Positions 1 through 7,877 of a DNA stretch of 64,000 bases are shown in pieces (the stretch's first letter is position 1; each line of letters opens with the position of its first letter). A program made the translations under genes and the position numbers. The notes under the pieces are model-generated. The model searched no databases and was not told where the DNA came from. It was given only the letters and a program-made list of their open reading frames with translations. Source of the stretch: an uncultured Clostridia bacterium. Its GTDB lineage: Bacteria > Bacillota > Clostridia > Oscillospirales > Acutalibacteraceae. Location: contig CAMJMQ010000012.1 of the NCBI GenBank assembly GCA_946407065.1, forward strand, positions 1 through 64,000, written 5' to 3'.

Positions 1-72
1 CGGCGGGAGCAAGCCCCCGCCCTACGGTAAGCGTTTCATCTGCTTCGCGTTTAGGTGACATTGATCGGGGGT
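1..72. repeat. R2 intergenic mosaic repeat (partial, at window edge)
   Basis: The sequence has a GGGAGCAAGCCCCCGCCCTACGG block followed by the GCGTTTCATCTGCTTCGCGTTTAGGTGACATT linker that recurs near 3985, 21380 and 63780. It lies upstream of nothing obvious and is cut by the window edge. Confidence 0.6.
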
Positions 73-161
73 TACGATACATGGAAAATGCCCATAACGT
101 AAAAAATCGCCCTCATATGGGCGATCTTCTACATTCTGTACGGCTGTTTGCAATCAAACGC

Positions 162-617
162 TTAAAAACCTACGATCGGAGAAAATCCGAGCTGGGTCAA
201 TATCCTCGCTTCTTTCAGCATTTGTTCTTCTTTGGTTCTTTGATCAGTGTAATTCTGACCCAACAAATTCAGCACACCGTGAACCGAAGCATAGACGATA
301 CCCATCTCGAACGGGCGGTTATACACCTTCGTCAATTCAATAATACGCTCTACTGAAATGATGATTTTTCCCAAACAATCCTCTTCCTCAGATGGAACAG
401 CAATCACTTCGTTCGCCTCAATCGTACTGACGCGGTTCGCGTCGTACTCGCGCAGCATCTCGTTATCCACGAAATCAACATAGATATCGGTGCGGCTGTC
501 AAACTGTTCATACTCCAAAGTGGCATGACAGCTGCGGCGAACCAGCATACGCGTTCCCGAAGGAATCTTGATCGTAGTTTGAGGATTGTTGATGATAACT
601 TTTAAATTGCTTGCCAT
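162..617 (-). CDS. YbeY-like protein with degenerate metal site
   Basis: A 151-residue protein with the overall plan of the YbeY/UPF0054 rRNA-maturation endoribonuclease. The family signature HG-x-LH-LLGYDH appears at 113-123 as HGVLNLLGQNY. His113 is kept but the second and third zinc-ligand histidines are Asn117 and Tyr123. The usual N-x-x-Y-R-x-K-D-x-P-T-D-V-L-S-F-P segment is also lost (residues ~57-76). The fold signature LGKIIIS and the final LxxLGF are retained, so it is probably a non-catalytic paralogue. The start is the ATG at 617 because GGGGTG lies just upstream; an in-frame ATG at 632 has no ribosome site. A consensus promoter precedes it. Whether a normal ybeY exists elsewhere in the genome cannot be seen. 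Confidence 0.65.
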   Translation of the reverse strand: MASNLKVIINNPQTTIKIPSGTRMLVRRSCHATLEYEQFDSRTDIYVDFVDNEMLREYDANRVSTIEANEVIAVPSEEEDCLGKIIISVERIIELTKVYNRPFEMGIVYASVHGVLNLLGQNYTDQRTKEEQMLKEARILTQLGFSPIVGF

Positions 618-648
618 GTTATCACACCCCATCTATTATATTGACAGG

Positions 649-677
649 ATTATACCATACTGCGACGATTTTGTCTA
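649..677 (-). promoter_or_regulatory. sigma-A-type promoter for the YbeY-like gene
   Basis: On the minus strand TAGACA and TATAAT are separated by 17 bases, ending about 30 bases before the chosen start codon. Confidence 0.6.
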
Positions 678-985
678 CAATAAACAAAACAAAATGAAAA
701 CTTTGGCAAAAAGTGACATAAATCTTTTGGGTTTTTAGTGATTTTAACTGTCGAAAAATGCCGATTTTTCTGTATTTCAAGCCGTTTTTGAGCAAAGTTG
801 ACAGATTTTTTGATGAATATTCTTTTCGCATTTTCGGATGAATATGTAAGATTTTGAATAACAGCGATAAATCACAACATCGCTTCATAGACGACAAAAA
901 CCGACAGTCAAAAAAAGGCTGTCGGTCATTTTTCAGAAAAGCAGTCAAGAAAATGATAATGGTTGACATCAAATCTGCTTGTCAA
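678..985. other. AT-rich intergenic region, no gene seen
   Basis: Apart from the downstream terminator of the DegV gene this AT-rich stretch holds no convincing coding frame. A minus-strand open frame through 622-972 has no ribosome site and crosses the terminator hairpin, so it was not called. Confidence 0.6.
894..925 (-). terminator. intrinsic terminator after DegV gene
   Basis: The stem CCGACAG/CTGTCGG (901-907 with 919-925) is followed on the minus strand by a run of T. Confidence 0.8.
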
Positions 986-1843
986 TTATTTGAGCATGAA
1001 GAAGAGCGAGAAGGTGCCCGGCCCGCAGTGGGAGGTGATGACACAGCCCGCGGTGGATACGATGATCTCGTCGCATTGGATCAGCTTTTTGAGCTCCTTT
1101 TTGTAGCCCTTGATCTCTTTTTCGGTGAGGTCGCAGGTAGTGTGCAGGACGATGCGGCTCGTGTCGATCCGATCGCCGAACTCCGCGATGCGGTCCTTCA
1201 TATATTTCAGGCGGCAGATCTCATCCTTGCCGCGGTATTTCTTCGCCACGCTCATAGCGCCGTCCTTGACGACGATGGAGGGCTTGATGTTCAAAAGGTT
1301 CGCGCCCAACAGAGAGATACTCGAGCATCTGCCGCCCTTGTGCAAAAATTCGAGCTGGCTGAGCAAGAAGCCGCCGATGTTCTTCTCGGTCAAATCGCCG
1401 AGTGTTTCGGCAATATGCTTGGCGGAGATGCCCATGTCCTTGAGCTCGCAGGCACGCAGACAGAGCAGCATCATGCCGACGGACAGACAACGGCTGTCAA
1501 CGACATAGATCTCCTGATCGAACTCGCCCGCGGCGATCACGGCGTTCTGATAGGTGGACGACATATCGGCGCAAAAGGCGATATGGACGATCTGCGTATA
1601 TCCCTCATTGAGGATCCCCTCAAAAAACTGACGGTACTCCTCGGGAGTGACCGCGGAGGTGGAGGGCAGCTGCTCACGCTCTTCATAGCGCTTGAGGATA
1701 TACTCGGGCGTGATGTCAACGCCGTCGGTGAAGTCCTCGTCATCATACAAAACGTGAAGCGGCGCGACGCGGATATTGTATTTTTCGGCGATATCAACAG
1801 GGATATCGGCGGTACTGTCGGTGGTAATGATCATTTTGTTCAT
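986..1843 (-). CDS. DegV family fatty-acid-binding protein
   Basis: This 285-residue protein begins MNKMIITTDSTADIP, the classic DegV opening in which the TDS(T/S) segment contacts the fatty-acid carboxylate. It continues with the DGVDITPEY region, the TSAVTPEEYRQFFEGIL block, the SRCLSVG segment and the KGGRCSS motif. DegV/FakB proteins bind a single fatty acid in a two-domain alpha/beta fold and can present exogenous fatty acids to a FakA kinase; this role is inferred from family. The length is normal. GGAGGGTG lies upstream of the ATG at 1843; the ATG three codons in is an alternative. The gene is monocistronic and ends in its own terminator. Confidence 0.9.
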   Translation of the reverse strand: MNKMIITTDSTADIPVDIAEKYNIRVAPLHVLYDDEDFTDGVDITPEYILKRYEEREQLPSTSAVTPEEYRQFFEGILNEGYTQIVHIAFCADMSSTYQNAVIAAGEFDQEIYVVDSRCLSVGMMLLCLRACELKDMGISAKHIAETLGDLTEKNIGGFLLSQLEFLHKGGRCSSISLLGANLLNIKPSIVVKDGAMSVAKKYRGKDEICRLKYMKDRIAEFGDRIDTSRIVLHTTCDLTEKEIKGYKKELKKLIQCDEIIVSTAGCVITSHCGPGTFSLFFMLK

Positions 1844-1984
1844 CGGGGTACACCCTCCGTCTATTATTAGATTGTAGAAATTTTAACATTTAGGTGCACT
1901 AATGTCAAGTAAATGCGCGCTCATTGTTGCACAAAGATTACTAATCGATTGATTCGTTAACTATGGAATGATGACAGTTTGAGC

Positions 1985-2100
1985 GGTTGAGATTGCCACA
2001 GTCCTGACGGACTTCGCAATGACCATGAATAAAATTGGTTGAGATTGCCACAGCCCTTTGACGCACGTTTTGCACGTGTGTCAAAGGGCTTCGCAATGAC
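1985..2100. repeat. two tandem R1 hairpin repeats
   Basis: Two copies (1985-2023 and 2037-2100) start GGTTGAGATTGCCACAG and end TTCGCAATGAC. Their inner stems differ but are self-complementary; the second has CCCTTTGACGCACG paired with CGTGTGTCAAAGGG. They fill most of the 1844-2145 gap between DegV and the symporter terminator. Confidence 0.75.
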
Positions 2101-2106
2101 TATTAA

Positions 2107-2136
2107 TAAAAAAGGGCAGTCCGTGAAGAACTGCCC
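2107..2136 (-). terminator. intrinsic terminator of the AGCS gene
   Basis: The stem GGGCAGT/ACTGCCC (2114-2120 with 2130-2136) is followed on the minus strand by TTTTTT, ten bases past the stop codon. Confidence 0.85.
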
Positions 2137-2145
2137 ATCATATAT

Positions 2146-3681
2146 TTATTGCATTTCCCGGTCGCCGCTGTTGATATCCTGCTTGAACTCCTCGTTCAGC
2201 TCGGGATAAGCGGAGAGCATGGGCTCGACCTTCGCGCCCTTTTTGCGGTCAAAATAGTTCTTGGTGATCTTCGCGACCAGACCCGATAACGCCACCAGAC
2301 AGATCAGGTTAGGCAGCGCCATCAAGCCGTTGCAGGTATCGCTGATATCCCAGACGACCTGGCTGTGGATGGTCGCCGATACCGCGATCAGCAGGACATA
2401 GAGCACCTTGAACACGGTGACGGGGTACTTGCGGTTCTCTTCCTTCATAAAGCCGAAGAAGAATTCGACCGCCTTCTCGCCGTAGTACGACCACGCGATG
2501 ATGGTGGTGAACGCGAACAGCGGCAGGATGATGGAGAAGGTCGCCGTGCCGAAAGCGCCGAAGTTATCGGAGAACATCGTCATCGACATGAACGAATCCA
2601 GACCGTCCTGCGACAGGTCGAGCGCGTCAAAATAATGCGCATCGAAAGTGGTCAGGAACATCAACGCGGTCAGGGTGCAGATGATGAAAGTGTCAAAGAA
2701 GATCTCGAACACGCCCCATAATCCCTGCTTGACAGGCTCACGGGTCTCGGATGCGGAGTGCGCGATGACCGAGGAGCCTAAGCCCGCTTCATTACTGAAT
2801 ACGCCGCGCGCCATGCCCTTCTTGATGACGGTGGCAAAGGTGAAGCCTAAGATACCGCCGCCGACAGCGTTGAAGTTGAACGCCTTCGTAAAGATCAGGG
2901 AGAATGCCTCGGGGATGCGGTAGTAGTGCATACCGATGGCGATCAGCGCCAGCACGATGAACAAGAGCGACATGAACGGCACCAGCATGGACGCGACCCT
3001 GCCGATGCGCTTGATACCGCCGATGATGATGACAGCGGCGATCACGGCGACAACGATACCGACGATCAGCTTGACCATCTCCGCGTTCTCTGAGCCTGTC
3101 ATCCGCATGTACGCCTCCGACAGCGAGCCTGAGATCTTGTTGGTCTGCACGCCGCTCATACCGATCGCGGCAAGGATGCAGAAGATGGACGCGAGATACG
3201 CGAGCCACTTCCACTTCAAGCCGTAGGCGATGTAGTAGAACGCGCCGCCCGCGAGGTTGCCCTTGCTGTCCTTTTTACGGAAGTAGAGGCCGAGCACGTT
3301 CTCAGAATAGTTGGTGACCATACCGAAGAAGGCGGAGATCCACATCCATAAGACAGCGCCGGGACCACCCGAAAGGATCGCCGCGACAACGCCGATGATG
3401 TTGCCCGTGCCGACGGTGCCGGAGATCGCGGTGGAGAACGCCTCGAACTGAGAGATCGAGTTCACCCTGCCGTCCGCCTGCTTTTTCTTGCCGAGGCTCT
3501 TGAGGGTCGGGACGATAGTGGTGTTGAGCGATTCACCGAATTTGCGCACCTGCAAGCCACGGGTACGGATGGTGAGCAGCAGACCGGTACCCAGGATCAG
3601 GATGATGGTCGGCCAGCCCCAAACATAGCTGTTGAGCACGCTGTTGCCTTTTTCAACTGCGCCGAGAAAACTTTCCCACAT
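2146..3681 (-). CDS. AGCS family Na+ (or H+)/amino-acid symporter
   Basis: A 511-residue multi-pass membrane protein of the alanine or glycine:cation symporter family. It shows the family block around FSTAISGTVGTGNIIGV near residues 85-100, the GAVLWMWISAFFGMVTNYSE helix, the ARGVFSNEAGLGSS motif and about ten hydrophobic segments. It would import alanine or glycine at the plasma membrane. The start at 3681 is fixed by AGGAGG eight bases upstream; the frame stays open further upstream but only through repeat DNA. A glycine riboswitch with a terminator lies 570-780 bases upstream on the same strand, which makes glycine a likely substrate. The long leader is filled by interspersed repeats. Confidence 0.92.
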   Translation of the reverse strand: MWESFLGAVEKGNSVLNSYVWGWPTIILILGTGLLLTIRTRGLQVRKFGESLNTTIVPTLKSLGKKKQADGRVNSISQFEAFSTAISGTVGTGNIIGVVAAILSGGPGAVLWMWISAFFGMVTNYSENVLGLYFRKKDSKGNLAGGAFYYIAYGLKWKWLAYLASIFCILAAIGMSGVQTNKISGSLSEAYMRMTGSENAEMVKLIVGIVVAVIAAVIIIGGIKRIGRVASMLVPFMSLLFIVLALIAIGMHYYRIPEAFSLIFTKAFNFNAVGGGILGFTFATVIKKGMARGVFSNEAGLGSSVIAHSASETREPVKQGLWGVFEIFFDTFIICTLTALMFLTTFDAHYFDALDLSQDGLDSFMSMTMFSDNFGAFGTATFSIILPLFAFTTIIAWSYYGEKAVEFFFGFMKEENRKYPVTVFKVLYVLLIAVSATIHSQVVWDISDTCNGLMALPNLICLVALSGLVAKITKNYFDRKKGAKVEPMLSAYPELNEEFKQDINSGDREMQ

Positions 3682-3721
3682 TTTATATTTTCCTCCTTGT
3701 GGTGATGTGTGATTATAAATT

Positions 3722-4057
3722 TGTAGGGGACGGCGCCCTCGACGTCCCGTATAGCTAAAATGTTGTATTCCTATCTCACGTTTTCGATTATGGAAACGCC
3801 CGTCATTCTGCGGATGACCAATGGTCATCCCTACGGAGGAATTGATTTGCCCCGCGGTTGGCGGCATTGGTCGGAAAGGTTACGGTACGTCGCAAGCGCC
3901 GTACCCTACGGAAAAATTGATTGTTCCGCGTTTTGGCGAGATGTCATGGATAGGTTTCGGGAGGAGCAAGCCCCTCCCCTACGGTAGGCGTTTCATGTGC
4001 TTCGCATTTGAACGGCATTGGTTGGAAAGGTTTTCGGCGGGAGCATTCCTCGGCGGA
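3722..4057. repeat. R2 mosaic repeat block
   Basis: The block concatenates payloads seen elsewhere in the window: GGGGACGGCGCCCTCGACGTCCCG, GACCAATGGTCATCCCTACGG, TACGTCGCAAGCGCCGTACCCTACGG and GGAGGAGCAAGCCCCTCCCCTACGG, joined by TTTCG-rich linkers. It lies between the glycine riboswitch and the symporter start. Downstream, 4080-4180 carries R3-like pieces with short palindromes such as TTTGTCCGCTTTGCGGACA and CACTTCGTGA. Confidence 0.7.
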
Positions 4058-4202
4058 GACGCCTTTCTCTAAGCGAGAACGGCAACCCTTTTGTCCGCTT
4101 TGCGGACATTTCCCCTAACAGGGGAATCTCCCACTGTCACTTCGTGACGTCTCCCCAACGGGGAGCACCCCCGCCCTACAAATGACGAAGGGATTACGCG
4201 TC

Positions 4203-4234
4203 AAAAAACGGGTCACAGCCGAAGCCATGACCCG
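4203..4234 (-). terminator. riboswitch expression-platform terminator
   Basis: Minus-strand hairpin with stem GGGTCA-GGC, loop TTCG, complementary strand GCTGTGACCC and then TTTTTT. It directly follows the glycine aptamer, the arrangement expected for ligand-controlled transcription termination. Confidence 0.8.
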
Positions 4235-4254
4235 CGCGAAAACGTTGTCAGAAA

Positions 4255-4460
4255 GCTCCGTCCTTTTGCCTGAGAGATTGACGCGCGGATATGCGCGCTT
4301 GCCCCTTCGGCACCCGATCAAACAAGAAGAACATTAAGGAAATGAATCTCGCAGACCAAAGTCTGCTCGGTCAATTAATACAATTCCTCAGTCACCAAAG
4401 GTGACAGCTCCTTTTACCAAAAGGAACCTCCTTAAAGTGTCTGACAGGGATTCTCCGGAG
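4255..4460 (-). promoter_or_regulatory. glycine riboswitch with an enlarged P2 loop
   Basis: The minus strand carries the two conserved 3' blocks of the glycine aptamer: GGGTGCCGAAGGGGCAAG (4298-4315) and CAATCTCTCAGGCAAAAGGA (4261-4280). P1 can form between CTCCG at 4460-4456 and CGGAG at 4256-4260, and the 5' GGAGA lies at 4456-4452. The two halves are about 140 bases apart instead of a few tens. The extra sequence contains an R3-type piece (GTCACC-TTTGGTGAC and GGTTCCTTTTGGTAAAAGGA). A terminator follows at once and an AGCS symporter is downstream. The 3' half is unmistakable; the boundary of the 5' half is inferred. Confidence 0.8.
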
Positions 4461-4490
4461 TGCCGTCCCCACGCAGTCAAGCCAATCCAT

Positions 4491-4533
4491 CGGTCATTGC
4501 GAAGCATCAAGAGATGCTGTGGCAATCTCACCC
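4491..4533. repeat. R1 repeat, inverted orientation
   Basis: GGTCATTGCGAAGCATC followed by GATGCTGTGGCAATCTCA, an inverted R1 copy with ATC/GAT-rich inner stem, upstream of the riboswitch. Confidence 0.65.
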
Positions 4534-4640
4534 GATACAAAACTATATGAAACAGGGCTTTTCAGCATGATTCAGCCGGCACTTTTTCTTTTTTCGAATT
4601 ATATTATAACACCAATTCAGCAAAATGCAATAGGTTTTTG

Positions 4641-4669
4641 TTGACTTTGTCAAATTTTTGGCGGATAAT
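4641..4669 (+). promoter_or_regulatory. promoter for the FliB-like gene
   Basis: TTGACT, 17 bases, GATAAT, about 28 bases before the ATG at 4697. This position rules out an in-frame ATG at 4658 as the start. Confidence 0.65.
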
Positions 4670-4696
4670 AACAGGGAAATGATAGGAGATTGTGAC

Positions 4697-5650
4697 ATGA
4701 AGTATTATGATCCCGCGTATTATAGCGAATTCCACTGTATCGCCGCCGCCTGTCCCGACAGCTGTTGTCAGGGCTGGGATGTGGTGATCGACAGCGAGAC
4801 CGAGGATTTTTATAGCAGCGTACAAGGGGAGTTCGGCAAGAAGCTCAGAGAAGCGATCTACACCGATCCCGACGGCGACCGCGTTTTCCGTTTGGCAGAG
4901 GAGAAGAAATGCCCGTTCTGGGGCGCGGATTACCTGTGCGATATTTTCCGCGAGCTGGGCGAGGAGCACCTGTGCGATACCTGCGCGCAGTTCCCGCGGA
5001 TCACGATGGATTACACGACGTTCACGGAGCACACGCTTGCCCTTGCCTGTCCCGAGGCGGCACGGCTGATCCTGAGCACCGATAACGCGTATGCGGATTT
5101 TGCCGCTATCGACTGCGAAAATTGCGAAGAATATAACGCGGATGCGATGCGCTTTTTGCTGCGGTTACGGAATCGGGCGGCAAGCATCCTCACGGCATCA
5201 AAACCGCTCGCCGAACGGTTTGATCTGCTCCGAATCTTAGCGGCAGAAGCACAAAAGGAGCTGACAGGCGATGTCTTTGAATGTAACCCTTTATCTCCCG
5301 ATATTTTTGAGAAACTGGAGTATATTGACGAACATAACCGTGAGAAGATCATACAGGCGGCAAGGGAGAAAGCCGATCTTTCACAGCATGAAGCGGAATT
5401 GACGCGGCTTGCCTTGTACTGGCTGTACCGCTACCTGCTCGGCGTGATCGCCACCTATGATCTCATTGCGCCGCTACGGTTCATCATTGGTTCTGTCGTC
5501 ACCGTCGCAAATCTGGCGCAAAAAAGCGGCGATATCATCACCGCCGCGCAGATCTATTCCAAAGAGATCGAACAGAGTTATGAGAACATGGAGGAGTTAG
5601 GAGTGAGGAGTGAATGGTGGACTCCGTCCACACCTGATTCTTATTCGTGA
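4697..5650 (+). CDS. FliB-type (flagellin lysine N-methylase-like) cysteine-rich protein
   Basis: A 317-residue protein that begins MKYYDPAYYSEFHCIAAAC and has clustered cysteines at about 14, 19, 23-24, then KKCPFW, LCDIFRELGEEHLCDTCAQFPR and ACPEAARLIL. This cysteine arrangement is typical of proteins annotated as flagellin lysine-N-methylase, and probably binds a metal or Fe-S cluster. No flagellar genes are nearby, so the substrate is unknown. AGGAGA seven bases upstream fixes the ATG. The last residues (EELGVRSEWWTPSTPDS) are encoded by the left arm of an R4 repeat, so the natural C-terminus has been replaced or extended. A terminator follows. Confidence 0.8.
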   Translation: MKYYDPAYYSEFHCIAAACPDSCCQGWDVVIDSETEDFYSSVQGEFGKKLREAIYTDPDGDRVFRLAEEKKCPFWGADYLCDIFRELGEEHLCDTCAQFPRITMDYTTFTEHTLALACPEAARLILSTDNAYADFAAIDCENCEEYNADAMRFLLRLRNRAASILTASKPLAERFDLLRILAAEAQKELTGDVFECNPLSPDIFEKLEYIDEHNREKIIQAAREKADLSQHEAELTRLALYWLYRYLLGVIATYDLIAPLRFIIGSVVTVANLAQKSGDIITAAQIYSKEIEQSYENMEELGVRSEWWTPSTPDSYS

Positions 5651-5810
5651 TTATATAAAACAACACATTCAACATATGATAAACGCTTGCGGTTCATTTA
5701 CCTGCAAGCGTTTTCTTGATCCTATAGAATTGTTCGAGCAGACACGAGTGTCAGCGAGTAACCAAAACTCCTCACTCCTAACTCCTCACTCCTAACTCCT
5801 CACTCCTCAC
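5591..5810. repeat. R4 inverted-arm repeat (copy A)
   Basis: The left arm at 5591-5612 is a GAGGAGTTAGGAGTGAGG array; the right arm at 5766-5810 is an array of CTCCTAACTCCTCA units in the opposite sense. The left subterminal segment GAATGGTGGACTCC matches copy C. The arms overlap the ends of both convergent genes, and the FliB terminator lies between them. Confidence 0.75.
5680..5717 (+). terminator. terminator after FliB-like gene
   Basis: AAACGCTTGC pairs with GCAAGCGTTT (5681-5690 with 5704-5713), followed by TTTCTTG. Confidence 0.75.
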
Positions 5811-6518
5811 TATCTCACACTCTACCGCTACGGTGTCGCCGAGGGCGACGTCGAAGAGCTCCTTGCCGTCCTGCTCTGCTTTGCGGATCGAGAGCAGGTC
5901 GCCCTCATGGGTCTGGCCGGCATAGCGCACCTCGATCGCCTTGACGGGGCGCTCGCGCAGTTCTTTGACGGTGTAGGTGTTCATGATAAATCGGATATAG
6001 GACACATTGTTGGTGTGCTGGACAAAGTCGATATCGCCCGATCTTACCAATACGGTGTCGATCTCAGAGAGTCCCTCGTGCTTCAAACGGCTGAAGGTGA
6101 TCTCTCGCTCGGGGGCTTCGACATGGGTGTCGGAGGTGATGCCGACGTCACGGATGCGGCGGATCTTCTGGGTGCTCAGATCGAGCGCGCACATCTCGAT
6201 GCGCGAATATACGCAGGTGTTGCCCTGCTCGTCCTTTAAGATGGTATCGACCGTCATCTTCGCGCCCTTGGCGGACGAGATAAAGCTCTCGGCGGTGTAG
6301 CGCTCCTTCCAGGTGAATTCTCGGTCGATCTCGATACGGTTGCGGGTAAAGATCCATACGCAGCCGTATTTTTTTCGCAGTGACACGCCGTCGATGCCCA
6401 GATCTCCCATCATCTCGGTGAGGTAATCCTGCACCAGATCAAAGGTGCCTTTTACGCCTAACTTTACATTGGAATCACAAATACTGGCGGCGATGACCGC
6501 CTCTTTTTTCAGTTTCAT
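5778..6518 (-). CDS. acyl-ACP thioesterase family protein
   Basis: A 246-residue double hot-dog protein like plant FatA/FatB and bacterial acyl-ACP thioesterases. Features include the central TRNRIEIDREFTWKE segment, the ALDLSTQKIRRI region and, in the second half, VQHTNNVSYIRFIMNTY, which carries the Asn/His-type catalytic motif (N-N-x-x-Y). It would release fatty acids from acyl-ACP in the cytosol. AAGGG lies five bases before the ATG at 6518; an adjacent ATG at 6521 is possible. The final EELGVRS is encoded by the right arm of an R4 repeat. It is divergent from the serine-palmitoyltransferase-like gene at 6708, which suggests a shared acyl-chain theme. Confidence 0.82.
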   Translation of the reverse strand: MKLKKEAVIAASICDSNVKLGVKGTFDLVQDYLTEMMGDLGIDGVSLRKKYGCVWIFTRNRIEIDREFTWKERYTAESFISSAKGAKMTVDTILKDEQGNTCVYSRIEMCALDLSTQKIRRIRDVGITSDTHVEAPEREITFSRLKHEGLSEIDTVLVRSGDIDFVQHTNNVSYIRFIMNTYTVKELRERPVKAIEVRYAGQTHEGDLLSIRKAEQDGKELFDVALGDTVAVECEIVRSEELGVRS

Positions 6519-6631
6519 CATATCCCTTCTTTCCGAAAAAATCATACCACAAAACAGGCGCTTTTTCAACAATTATCTTGTGCTTTTTCTGCTACAATCA
6601 TGGTGGATTTTTACATGATTATGCGGTTTTC

Positions 6632-6660
6632 TTGACATAGTGCTCATATTCATGTAGAAT
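6632..6660 (+). promoter_or_regulatory. strong promoter for the oxoamine synthase operon
   Basis: TTGACA, 17 bases, TAGAAT, 48 bases before the start of the oxoamine synthase gene. Confidence 0.75.
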
Positions 6661-6707
6661 ATTTTGGGCAAAATTCCAAAGGAATCACTCACTTGGGAGG
6701 AAGAACA

Positions 6708-7877
6708 ATGGATATTTTTGATAAATGCGAACGCTTCACACTTGCCGATCAACTGCGCGATGAGGGAATCTATCCCTACTTTCACGCACTGGAAACACGG
6801 CAGGATGTGGAGGTCATCATGGAGGGCAAGCGCCGCATCATGCTCGGCTCCAACAACTATCTGGGCTTGACCACCGAGCCGACCGTAGTGGAGGCGGGGA
6901 TCAAGGCTTTGGAGAAATACGGCTCCGGATGCTCGGGCTCACGTTTTCTCAACGGCACGCTGAACATGCACCTTGAGCTGGAAAGTGAGCTTGCCGCCTT
7001 TGTCAACAAAGAAGAAGCGGTCACCTTCTCGACCGGCTTCCAGAGCAATTTAGGTATCATCAGCGCCATCGTCGGCAGGAACGACTATGTCGTCTGCGAC
7101 CGTGAGAACCACGCGTCCATCTATGACGGCTGCCAGCTCAGCTTCGGCAAGATGGTGCGCTATAAGCATAACGACATGGAGGATCTGGAAAAGATCCTCA
7201 AAAAGATCCCCGACACAGCGGGTGTACTGATCGTCACCGACGGCGTGTTCTCGATGGGCGGCGATATCGCCAAGCTCCCTGCAATCTGCAAGCTTGCCGA
7301 ACAGTACGGCGCGCGCGTCATGGTCGACGACGCGCACGGCTTAGGCGTGATCGGTGAGGGCGGCAGAGGTACCGCGAGCTACTTTGGGCTCGAGGACAAA
7401 GTCGACATCATCATGGGCACCTTCTCGAAGTCCTTAGCCTCTCTGGGCGGCTATATGGCGGCGTCACACACGGTATGCGACTATGTGCGCCACAACTCGC
7501 GCCCGTTCATCTTCTCGGCGTCCATCCCGCCGGCATGCTGCGCGACAGCGCTGGCGGCACTCCGGCACCTCAAGGCGCATCCCGAGCTGCCGGAAAAGCT
7601 CAACGCCCTGTCCGCTCACGCGCGCAAGGGTCTGCGTGACGCGGGACTGAAGATCCGCGAGAGCGAGACGCCGATCGTGCCCATCTACACCTACACGATG
7701 GAAAACACCCTGATCAAGGCGAAGGAGGTCTATGAGGCGGGCGTATACGTCAACCCCGTCCTGCCCCCCGCGACCGCTCCGAACGAGTGTCTCTTGCGCA
7801 CCAGCTACATGGCGACGCTGACAGAGGATCTGATCGATGAGGCGGTCGACATTATCGCAAAGGTGCTGTTAAAATGA
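6708..7877 (+). CDS. alpha-oxoamine synthase, serine palmitoyltransferase-like
   Basis: A 389-residue PLP enzyme of the alpha-oxoamine synthase family, which condenses an amino acid with an acyl thioester. Landmarks are GSNNYLGLT, GSGCSGSRFLNGT, the cofactor-stacking His135 in RENHASIYDG, Asp208 and His210 in VDDAHGLG, and Schiff-base Lys241 in GTFSKSLASLGG. The N-terminal EGIYPYF, the HNDMEDLE segment, RHNSRPFIFSAS and VNPVLPPA closely resemble bacterial serine palmitoyltransferases as I remember them, more than BioF or Kbl. Its stop overlaps the start of a ketoreductase by four bases, matching the first two steps of sphingoid-base synthesis. GGGAGGAA precedes the ATG at 6708. The real substrates are inferred. 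Confidence 0.82.
   Translation: MDIFDKCERFTLADQLRDEGIYPYFHALETRQDVEVIMEGKRRIMLGSNNYLGLTTEPTVVEAGIKALEKYGSGCSGSRFLNGTLNMHLELESELAAFVNKEEAVTFSTGFQSNLGIISAIVGRNDYVVCDRENHASIYDGCQLSFGKMVRYKHNDMEDLEKILKKIPDTAGVLIVTDGVFSMGGDIAKLPAICKLAEQYGARVMVDDAHGLGVIGEGGRGTASYFGLEDKVDIIMGTFSKSLASLGGYMAASHTVCDYVRHNSRPFIFSASIPPACCATALAALRHLKAHPELPEKLNALSAHARKGLRDAGLKIRESETPIVPIYTYTMENTLIKAKEVYEAGVYVNPVLPPATAPNECLLRTSYMATLTEDLIDEAVDIIAKVLLK

Noticed and set aside
622-972. Minus-strand open frame of 116 codons
   Set aside because: It lacks a ribosome site, crosses an intrinsic terminator and has low-complexity AT-driven composition.
854-1870. Long plus-strand open frame
   Set aside because: It is the antisense of the DegV gene; Ala/Asp/Val-rich shadow with no start signal.
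2145-3867. Extended N-terminus of the AGCS symporter (start at 3867)
   Set aside because: The extra 62 codons run through R2 repeat DNA; AGGAGG is positioned for the ATG at 3681.
4255-4460. Tandem (two-aptamer) glycine riboswitch
   Set aside because: Only one CTCTCAGGCAAAAGG block and one CCGAAGGGGC block exist; the upstream part supplies just the 5' strand of the same aptamer.
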